A stretch of DNA of 64,000 nucleotides from Apium graveolens (lineage: Eukaryota; Streptophyta; Magnoliopsida; Apiales; Apiaceae). A program made the position numbers and the translations under genes. The DNA is taken from positions 172,626,518 to 172,690,517 of the forward strand of contig NC_133650.1 in NCBI RefSeq assembly GCF_009905375.1. The letters are read 5' to 3'. This document shows, one piece after another, positions 55,250 to 64,000 of the stretch; the stretch's first letter is position 1, and the number at the start of each line of letters is the position of its first letter. The notes under the pieces were generated by a model. The model was not told the DNA's origin. It was given only the letters and a program-made list of their open reading frames with translations, and made no database searches.

Positions 55250-56856
55250 AAATTCCTTTTATATCTCTTCGGGTACTGATAACACATTCAACTTTTCTTT
55301 CCGACTTAACGCGTCCGCTACAACATTTACTTTACCAGGATGATAGTTAATCGTGCAATCATAATCCTTAATCAACTCTAACCATCTTCTCTGTCTCATA
55401 TTAAGCTCCTTCTATGTGAATATGTACTTCAAGCTTTTGTGATCCGTATAAATCTCGCATTTCTCTCCATATAGATAATGTCTCCAAATCTTCAAAGCGA
55501 ATACTATGGCTGCTAGCTCCAAATCATAAGTAGGATACTTCTGTTCGTGTGGTTTCAATTACCTTGACGCATACGTAATAACCTTATTGTGTTACATCAG
55601 AACGCATCCGAGTCCTTTATGAGAAGTATCTCTATAGATTACAAAATTTCTTTGATCATCTGGAAGTGACAAAACAGGTGTCGTGATTAATCTTCACTTC
55701 AATTTCTGAAAACTTTCTTCAGATTTATCGTTCCATATAAACTTTTCATTCTTCCGTGTAAGCTTCGTCAATGGTGTTGCAATCCTTGAGAAATTTTGAA
55801 CAAATCGGCGATAATATCCCGCTAATCCCAAGAAACTTCTTACCTCTGTTGGTGTTCTCAGTCTTTCCCAATTTGTAATTGCTTCAATCTTCGCTGGGTC
55901 CACTTTGATCCCTTAATTACTGACTATGTGTCCTAAGAACTGGACTTCCTGTAACCAAAACTCACACTTCAAGAATTTAGCATATAACATTTTCTTCCTT
56001 AAAATCTTCAAAGCTGTCCTCAAATGTTCTGCATGATCCTCTTCTGTCTTTGAATAAATCAAAATATCATCTATAAATACAATAACAAACTTGTCCAAGT
56101 ATTCCTTGAAAATTCTGTTCATCAGGTCCATGAATGCTGCCAGGGCATTGGTTAATCTAAAATACATCACTAAAAAATTATAATGTTCATACCTTGTCCT
56201 GAATGATGTTTTTTGGTATATCCTCTGGCTTAATCTTTAGTTTGTGATATCCCGATCTCAAATCGATCTTGGAAAAGTACTTGGCTCCTTTCAACTGGTC
56301 AAACAAATCATCAATTCTGGGTAACGGATACTTGTTCTTGATTGTAAGCTTGTTGAGCTCCCGATAATCGATGCACAGTCTCATGCTTCCATCCTTCTTT
56401 TTGACAAATAGTACCGGTGCACCCCACAGGGATACACTGGGTCTGATTACTCCTTTCTCTAACAACTCTTGCAATTTCTTTGCTAGTTCCTTCATCTCAA
56501 CGGGCGCCATTCTGTACGGGGCCTTAGATACTGGTTCCGTTCCAGGTGCTAGGTCGATCGCAAACTCAATTTCTCTGTCTGGAAGAAGTCCTGGTAACTC
56601 ATCAGGAAACATGTCTGGAAATTCATTAACTACTGGAATATCTTCAAATTTTGCTGGCTCCTGACTTCTATCAATCACATAAGCAACGAAATGCTCGCAT
56701 CCTTTTCGTAGTAACTTTTTAGCTTGAATCATTGTTAAAAACTTCTTTGCTTCCTTCTGACCCTTAAACGTTACAATCCTCTCGTCTGGCGTCTTTACCA
56801 TTACCTTCTTATTTCGACAATCTATGTGGGCATCGTGCTTAGATAACCAATCCTTT
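55250..56856 (-). pseudogene. Element B reverse transcriptase and RNase H, broken
   Basis: On the - strand 56801-56187 carries the protease-RT linker and RT N-terminus ([40 protein letters not shown]). After a frameshift, 56170-55913 has the catalytic [15 protein letters not shown]. 55903-55694 covers [20 protein letters not shown]. The RNase H part (55690-55250) has several stops but keeps ILRLKYIFT-like and [19 protein letters not shown] traces. The [15 protein letters not shown] segment is normal for Tekay. Confidence 0.8.
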
Positions 56857-56857
56857 C

Positions 56858-58375
56858 CTATATAACGTCAAACTCTCCTAGCTTAAATGGTATCAGATCT
56901 ACACAAAACTTATTACCAGAAATCCCAATCTCACAATTCCCACAAACTTGAATAACAGATACACGTTCTTGATTTTTTAATTCCAAAGTCATTATTTCAT
57001 TTAAATACTCAACTGGACAATTTAACTTACTAACAAAATCTTGAGAAATAAACGATCGAGTTGCTCCCGAATCTATTAACAGTTTGGCACATAAAGAATT
57101 CACATTAAGCGTACCTGCCACAATATCAGTATCCTGGATAGCGTCCTTCACAGACATATCAAAAACTCTAGCCCTTGGAGTCTCATTCACTGCTGGAGTA
57201 GATCCCATAATTCTCAATGCATTGCTGACTAGGGCTGGTGTCTTGCAATCCCTGGCTATATGTCCTAGCTTCCCATATTTAAAGCATGTAAATCCAATAG
57301 ATGGGACCTTAATTGCTAGATTCCGAGTAGGCTGATCCTTGTTCACTAGCTCTCTTGCTGGCTGATTGCGGTACTCTCTCGAATAGTGCCCTTTCTGATA
57401 ACACTTGAAATAAACCATGTTCAACTTATTACAAACTCCTCCGTGCTTCTTCCCATATACCTGACAATCTGGAAAAGTTAGCCTCAACTGATTCAGCTGA
57501 TTTACATTGACTGGACGGTTGCCTTGACCTCCGTCGCCTACATTTTGCTTCTTGAAATTAAAATTTCTCCCTAACTGAAACTTGCCCTTCTTAAAATTTG
57601 GAAACTTCCCTGGTTGTGAATGTCCTTCATTCCCTTCAAACTTCCTCTTCTTACTTTCCTTTTCTTTCTGTGACATCTCACTCTCAGTTTCTGCAATCAT
57701 GGCCTTCTGTACGACTCCTGCATAGGTATCCAATTCAAACATGGCCACCTTCCCTCTGATCCATGACTTCCGACCTTGATGGAATCTCTTGGTCTTCTTC
57801 CTGTTAGTATCTATATATGATGGCACATACCTTGACAACTCTTCAAACTTACTCTTATAATCAGCTACCGACATACTTACTTGCTTCATCTCTAAAATCT
57901 TCAGCTCCATCTGATCCTGAACAAACTGGGGAAAATATTTTTCTAAAAACAATTCCTTGAACCTCTCCCAAGTAATAACATCTGTACATTTCAATGTCTT
58001 CACAGTTTCCCACCAATAGGTGGCCTCATTTTTCAAATAATAACTTGCAAACTCAACCTTTTGTTCTTCCTTTACCTTAACTAAAGCAAACAACTTCTCT
58101 ATTTCCTTTAGCCAAACATTCGCTTCAATCGGATCTAAGAAACACTTGAATTCTGGTGGGTTCACCGCCTGGAAAGTTTTGAAAGTTACATGGGGGTTGG
58201 TCTGTCTTTGTTGTTGTTGAGTCAGGTGAACTATTTGTTGAGCCAAGATTTGAAGAATCTGTGCTACTGCTGGGTCTATGGGTCCTGGGTTTGCATTCTG
58301 GTTGGTATCATCTTGGTTGTTGTTGTTGGTTTCTTCATTCTGGGTGTTGGTGCGGGTATTTCTTCTGGGAGGCAT
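56858..58375 (-). pseudogene. Element B gag-protease, frameshifted at the end
   Basis: ATG at 58375 (MPPRRNTRTNTQNEE), the usual chromovirus gag start; an upstream in-frame ATG at 58396 is less likely. Capsid core WWETVKTLKCTDVITWERFK. Two zinc knuckles: CYQKGHYSREY has lost its last Cys, and CFKYGKLGHIARDC has Tyr for the second Cys. Protease LIDSGATRSFIS is intact. The frame runs into a stop at 56858 after GEFDVI, where the family normally continues into the GMDWL/GKDWL motif; a one-base change moves this to the next frame ([13 protein letters not shown]). About 505 codons. Confidence 0.85.
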
Positions 58376-58870
58376 TTTCTGTAAAGAGTCAAACAACTTA
58401 TTTAGCTTTTAAATCAAATCCTTTGCATAAAAGAAAAGTTTTGTAAAACAGAAATATCTCTTTTTGAAAACAGTTGTAATAGTTGAACTAAGTAAATTGC
58501 ATGCTTCTTTACAGAATGTAAACAATTAAAGGGGTAGGGTATATGGTATCACAGGTGGTATAACTGGTGCAATAAATAAAGTAAAGTAAAACAGGTGCAG
58601 TAATGTAAATGACAATGCTGTAAAGGAAAAGGTACTGATATATATTGATCAAAAGTTTTGGGTAGTACAAGCGTTAAAACGCTTCAGAAGTAAAAGCAAA
58701 AGGGTATAACAAACCTACTCACAAATCAGCAGATCTAGTCTATAAATACAACCCAAAAGTCTACTGATACATATTATACACTACTGTACATAATAAACAA
58801 CCACAACACACTGATCAGCATCTCCATCTCTGGGTCTCTGTCTCTCTAGTTCAAGGCAAGTCTGGACTTC
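58376..58870 (-). other. Element B leader, cut by element C
   Basis: About 495 bp of noncoding sequence upstream of gag. No PBS is seen; it would lie beyond element C. Confidence 0.6.
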
Positions 58871-60330
58871 TGTTAGGGCGAAAACACGCGCTAATATTCA
58901 TGCAAGTATACGCGTTCGCAAGTAGTATAAGATATAAATCAGATTCGTTCCCACAGAGACTGGTTTAGGTTAAGTTCAATTTATGCACCTATGCAACAAT
59001 GTATGGTTATCGCTCAATGCTAAGACAAATAACAAATTGGGTTTTTATTAAACTAAGAGATTATACTAAATAACATTAACTAAGAGAATTGAAGTTGAAT
59101 TACTATATATGACAAACATGGGATCCTAACTTCATTAAATACTTCATTCAATAGCCTTATTGTTTTTAACCTTAGCATGTGATGGTGATGACACTAATCA
59201 GATAACACAAAACTGATAAACGCCAACTTTCGTTGCACGAGTACCATTCTACCAGACATCCACAAAAGAGATAGAAGCTGAATAGGCACCAATTATATTG
59301 AGACCCTATATGTCTATAGAATTTGACAACAAAACGGTTTAAGCACAAGTTATCTATCTTGATTACATAGGGCAAGTAAAACGGTTAGAGTTACCTATGA
59401 ATCATGCATATAATACATGAACCTATGCTAGCATGGCAAGTTCTAAACCTCTATATTCACTATCGCTTCAATAAAGATTAACACGCTATCTTATATGTTA
59501 GCTACGCACATAAGACGAATAAGCACAACCATACTAGGATATCAATCAATCACCACACACCAAGATATCGAAACAATTAACTATTGAAATCCATAAGTAA
59601 ATCCGCTAGAATCCCATGACAACGATTAGCCCATAATCGAACTCATCGTCACCATGGGTTTCAATGAAAGCATGGTATAAACAAGGTCTTAATAAACTAA
59701 ATAATAATCAAAGTACGAATAAACGAGATCTAGGTTCAACAAGAACGAAAACGAGCATCCAAAGTTACAACTAATTCAAAGAATCACAAGTTGAAAATAA
59801 GATCTTCTTTTTCGGAGTTGTTCTGTGCTTCTAGGTCTTCTCCTTGGTATCCCAATCTTCCCGGATGATGAAAACCCTTATTTTAAGTATATATACGCCC
59901 TTAGTGGACCTGGACCCTTAAAATCGTCAAATTCTACTAAAAAAAGGCTTTTTCAGCGACCAGCCGCCTCCTGAGCGGGCGCTCAGCTCTCTTGAGCGGG
60001 CGCTCAGCTCTCTGAGCGGGCGCTCAGCTACTGACTGGAAAAATATTCTGATGAATCTTGTTTTGACCATAACTTGAGTTCTACTTGTCAGAATTAGGCG
60101 ATTCAACTGCCCATGCGAAGTTATTGAGATTCTCTACAACTTGACAATGGCCTTGGCTTCCAATTCTGATCACTTTTAATCATATTTCCTTTAAAAGCTC
60201 TTTTCTTCATTTAACTAATACCTGAAATGCAATAACACAAAAACACATCAAAATACCGACAACTTGAGTCCAAAACACCAATTTAAGCTTGTAATAAAGC
60301 ATTCCAAGTGTATATAAAATCTACTTATCA
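58871..60330 (-). repeat. Element C 3' LTR (about 1460 bp)
   Basis: On the + strand TGTTAGGGCGAAAAC ... TCTACTTATCA, next to the PPT-like CACCCCCAAACTT. The boundary at 60330 could be 60332. Contains three hairpin repeats near 60000. The ORF at 59172-59375 has no support. Confidence 0.85.
59972..60026. repeat. Triple hairpin repeat TGAGCGGGCGCTCA
   Basis: Perfect copies at 59972, 59993 and 60013 (spacing 21 and 20 bp). Each is an inverted repeat TGAGCG-GG-CGCTCA. Confidence 0.9.
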
Positions 60331-61613
60331 CACCCCCAAACTTGAATCGATGCTTGTCCTCAAGCATAAATAGACTCAAAACTATAAAACAAACCTAATG
60401 CATGAATGCAACTATGTGAATGCAACTAAATGATAATGTAATCGATCCCCTCAGAATAACCATAACCAAATGAATAAACCAATGCCTCTAAAAATGCAAT
60501 AACTTGAAACAGAGTTCGAATAAATTCCACAAACCAACTCACAAACCAGAAACGTGCGGGTGTGGATGCTTAACAGATATACTCTCGATACTAGATCAAT
60601 AACCCTAACTTATCTATCATTGAAACAATCAAAAGTTTATAAACAGAATAGACAATAAACGCATTATGACTCACAACACCTCCTTTCTACTAGAGTTGTA
60701 CAAGAATTCACACTATTATTGAACACATAGCAAAGATGCTTATTTGATCGTGCAATGAATGAGGTCCCAAAAGACTTATACAATAATACCCATGTAGCGA
60801 GCGTTAGGTTAGCGGATCCCAGACTATAAAAGCCTTAGGTCACTAGGCACAAAGTCCCCTAGAACTTAATAACTCGAGTATTAAAGAGCTCACTCTTGAT
60901 CAATTATGCATAAACACATACTTTTTTTCTTTCTTTTTTTTCTTTTTTTTCCTTTTTTTTCAACAATTTCTGAATGAGTGTGTTTCGTTCCATCTCATTC
61001 GACCCTAGACTACTCATAAAAATATGAGCCAGCTACTAGCCATTTGACACCTAGCCTTACAACAACTAGCAATGAAATCCAAGTTTTTTTCCAGATAAAA
61101 AGAATCAGTGTTTTTACGTCACTACGAGAATATCACAAATTCTAAATATAACCAAGTGATTAAATCTCAACAACAAACAAGTATGATCATGATCTAGATC
61201 AAACGCAACCCTATAAGACTTTGTGAAAATATTTGTTTCTGGCATGCAAATCAATTCATTAAGACTTAAACATCCCTCTATTCCTCATCACCACACTCAA
61301 ATCAACATCAACTTATCCAATATCATAGTTCATCTTAAGGGATCATGCTAAATATGCATGCAAATGCAACTATATGAAATTACATAAAAACAAACAAATA
61401 TGTCCTAAATGAACAATCATACAAAAATATGAATGAACTAAACTAAACATGCAACATGAATCTATATGAATCTATATGGACACACACTACTAATCCTTAC
61501 ATTATCACCCCCAAACTTAAAATTTTCAATGTCCTCATTGAAGGCAATAATAAGGATTTCAGGCATACCTAATTAGCGGGAGATTCACCCTCGTCGGGTG
61601 GAGGATCAGGTGG
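60331..61613 (-). other. Element C 3' noncoding region
   Basis: About 1.3 kb without a gene. Two PPT-like sequences (rc of CACCCCCAAACTT), one next to the LTR at 60331 and one at about 61506. Both are followed on the + strand by a similar TGTCCTCA(A/T) phrase. A T/C-rich tract lies at 60922-60962. The last codons of the protease frame end at about 61570. Confidence 0.65.
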
Positions 61614-62486
61614 TCAATCAACCTCGCCACTAGTGTCTCGGAAAATAGTACCGAAAGCGTGTGTCAAATCTTCAGCAAAATGATGGTGAATGTCATGCAT
61701 GGCCTTCATACGCCTAATTACTCGCCTGTACTGCTCGTCACCAACACCAGTCCTATCAACTACCTGCTGCACATGAGAAGAACCCTCTATAGGCACTGGA
61801 GGATCCGTTCGGCTACCCTCTACATCATCAAAGATATATCCCAACCCCTTGTTAGGGGGTGCACCTAAGAATGAATAACTCAAGTGATTTGGTAGTGGGT
61901 TGAGCTCAAGTGTAGGAGCATCTTCAATAGACGACTCGAGACGATCCTGAGAAATTTTCAGCTCTGCTAACCCAAGAGAATCGAATGGCACATCCAACTT
62001 CCTCTGCCACAGAGGTGCATTCAAAACCTGAATTTGCTCTACTTTAAAGCACTCCTCTTTAGTTGTGGGTAATTTTATTTCCCTGAACACATTGAAAGTG
62101 ACCTTCTGATCATGAACCTTCATCGTAAGCTCTCCTTTTTGCACATCGATCATAGTTCGGCCTGTAGCCAAGAATGGTCTTCCCAAGATAATGGGAATCT
62201 TCTTATCTTCCTCGAAATTAAGAATTACAAAGTCAGCAGGGAAGAAGAGTTTATCCACCTCGACCAAGACATTCTCCACTATACCTCGTGGATAAGCGAT
62301 GAAACGGTCAGCTAGTTGCAATGACATGTATATTGGTTTCGGCTCAGGCAGACCAAGCTTCTTGAAGATAGATAAGGGCATCAGATTGATGCTAGCTCCT
62401 AAATCACATAAACACTTGTCGAATGACAAGTTTCCGATGGTGCAAGGAATAGTGAAGCTTCCAGGATCTTTAAGCTTCGGAGGCAA
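61614..62486 (-). pseudogene. Element C protease with altered C-terminus
   Basis: On the - strand the aspartic protease reads CDLGASINLMPLSIFKKLGL, followed by ADRFIAYPRGIVENVLVEV and PIILGRPFLATGRTMIDV, the Athila pattern. After the linker LNPLPNHLSYSFLG, where RT normally follows, the frame changes to PPNKGLGYIFDDVEGSR and YRRVIRRMKAMHDIHHHF, ending in EVD at a stop at 61614, followed in frame by PPDPPPDEGESPAN. The tail resembles the C-terminus of downstream Athila ORFs as I recall it, so pol was probably deleted in frame. A stop (TAA) separates it from the gag frame at about 62493. Confidence 0.75.
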
Positions 62487-62492
62487 CTTCTG

Positions 62493-63990
62493 TTACAGCA
62501 CAGCACTGCATTCCTCCGTTAGAGCAACGGTCTCTAAGTCATCGAGCTTCACTTTCCGAGAGAGAATACCTTTCATAAACCTCGCATAGCTAGGCATCTG
62601 TTCAAGAGCTTCAGCGAAAGGTATGTTGATATGAAGTTTCTTGAACACCTCCAGAAACTTCTCAAACTGCTTATCCAGCTTTTTCTTTTGCAGCCTTTTA
62701 GGAAAAGGAGGTAAATGATAAATCTGTTTCTCCCCTGTATTACCCTCAGGAGGAGTGTATTCCACAGTAGTCTTCCTTGGTTCCACCTCTACTTTCTTCT
62801 GCACATCTTCTTCAGCCATAACTGCATTTTCTGAATCTTGAGATTTTTCTAGCTCTTCGTCTTGCTGAACTTGGGGGCTTGCGACCTTTCCAGACTTTAA
62901 GGTGATGGCGTTCACCTGTTCTTCAACTTCCCTCTTGCCTGGATTTGTTTCTGTTTCACTAGGAAGTGTTCATGGTGGTCGATTCAATAAGGCATTAGCA
63001 ATTTGCCCTATTTGGTTCTCTAGATTCTGGATAGAAACAGCCTGGCTTTGGCATATAAGAGCCTGGTTTTTGTACATAAGCCTCAACTCCTCCAATTCAT
63101 ATTTTTCATTTGAAGATAGACCTGCATCATTAGTTTGTTGTTGAAGTTGGAGTTGTTTTCTTGGTGTAAATTGTTGCTGAAAACCAGGAGGGTTAAATAG
63201 GTTATTTGCAAACTGCTGGAATGGCTGTTGCATCGCATTCTGATTGTTGCTCCAGCTGAAGTTAGGATGATTCCAGTTGTCAGGATGATAAGTGTCTGAA
63301 ACTGGTTGCTGCGATCTCTGAAAGTTGCTCACAAACTGAGCTGAGTCGCTAGATATAGCGCATTGTTCTGTCGCATGCGGACCTATACACAGCTCACAAA
63401 CACTAATTATCTGCTTAACACCATAGTTAGCCAGAGAATCGATCTTCATAGACAACGCCTTTAGTTGAGCAGTGATAGCTGTAGCTGTATCCACTTCAAG
63501 AACTCCTGCTACCTTGCCCTGTGGATATCTCTGGGTTGGATACTGATATTCATTAGCAGCCATCAGTTCAATTAGATCATAAGCTTCCTTATAGCTCTTT
63601 GCCCATAATGCTCCGCCTGATGCTGCATCGATCATGGGTCTGGACTGTGCTCCCAACCCATTGTAAAAACAAGTGATGATCATCCAATCAGGAATTCCAT
63701 GATGAGGACACTTCCTAAGCATCTCCTTGTAGCGCTCCCAAGCTTCACTTAGCGATTCTCCCGTTTGCTGTGCAAATTAAGTAATAGCATTCCTGAGTGC
63801 AGCTGTCTTCGCCATAGGGAAGAATTTATAAGAAACTTCTGAGCAAGATCTTCCCAAGTAGTAATCGAACCAGCTGGTAGAGAGTGTAACCAGCTCTTAG
63901 CCTTGTCCTTCAGAGAGAATGGGAACAGTCTTAGCTTCACAGCATCTTCAGAAACACCGTTGAACTTGAAGGTGTCGCATATTTCAATGA
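62493..63990 (-). pseudogene. Element C gag, broken
   Basis: On the - strand 63940-63749 is the capsid start (MKLRLFPFSLKDKAKSWLHS), with a frameshift near 63820. 63722-62970 is capsid (CPHHGIPDWMIITCFYNGL) and a Gln-rich nucleocapsid part with CELCIGPHATEQC as zinc knuckle. It stops at 62970 (TGA for Arg/Trp). 62915-62493 is the gag-protease linker (MNAITLKSGK, PPFPKRLQKKKLDKQFEKFL), ending in a stop at 62493 just before the protease. The gag N-terminus lies beyond 64000. Confidence 0.85.
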
Positions 63991-64000
63991 AATCCCTAAT

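Larger units (their letters stand above)
50508..58870 (-). mobile_element. Element B: Tekay-like chromovirus, 5' end outside the window
   Basis: On the - strand: leader, gag-protease, RT-RNase H, integrase-chromodomain, PPT and 3' LTR. Inserted in the pol of element A after 50507 (GGTCG is the flank). Its own leader is interrupted by element C at 58870, so its PBS and 5' LTR lie beyond the window. Many frameshifts and stops. Confidence 0.88.
58871..64000 (-). mobile_element. Element C: Athila-like gypsy element, gag-protease only, 5' end outside
   Basis: On the - strand gag, protease, a long noncoding region and a 3' LTR. The LTR type (rc of TGTTAGGGCGAAAACACGCG) and the protease sequence are Athila-like. 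No RT, RNase H or integrase is found between the protease and the LTR. Flank left of the LTR is ACTTC (58866-58870). Confidence 0.85.

Overview
This is a transposon-packed stretch of a plant nuclear genome, almost certainly a dicot. Nearly all 64 kb is assigned to LTR retrotransposons nested in one another. No tRNA, rRNA, CRISPR array or bacterial-style operon was seen. The only non-transposon gene recognised is a decayed relic of a GLYR1-type glyoxylate/succinic-semialdehyde reductase. An umbellifer (Apiaceae) is a guess from the style of the repeats, not something the sequence proves.

Layout, left to right. 1-5734: an LTR and a scrambled internal region of an old Ty3/gypsy chromovirus, + strand. 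5735-14994: a SIRE-like Ty1/copia element (Copia-1), + strand, with 5' LTR, broken gag-pol and an extra third ORF that is cut off. 14995-17367: a truncated gypsy LTR, + strand. 17368-28258: a nearly intact Tat-lineage gypsy element with matching 570-bp LTRs, a 1901-codon gag-pol ORF and an antisense, intron-containing gene with its own apparent promoter. 28259-29177 and 40843-40906: the 3' tail and LTR of another copia family, split by 29178-40842, a full-length SIRE-like element (Copia-2, - strand) with 619-bp LTRs. 40907-46111: the GLYR1 relic (- strand), split by a 3.45-kb solo LTR (41881-45333) with a perfect 5-bp target duplication. 46112-64000: a three-level nest on the - strand. Element A (3' LTR 46112-50022, pol end to 50507) is interrupted by element B, a Tekay-like chromovirus (50508-58870), which is interrupted in its leader by element C, Athila-like (58871 to beyond the window).

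The genes mostly serve retrotransposition: capsid and nucleocapsid (gag), protease, reverse transcriptase, RNase H and integrase. Only the Tat element keeps one unbroken polyprotein. The other elements carry stops, frameshifts or deletions and could move only with help from other copies. The least routine material is the spliced antisense gene of the Tat element, the third ORF of the copia elements with a swapped 5' segment in one copy, a gag-pol stop arrangement shared by both copia copies, and the solo LTR whose target duplication coincides with a probable splice donor of the GLYR1 relic.

All family calls come from reading motifs by eye. No database search or alignment program was run. Identity figures are hand counts.
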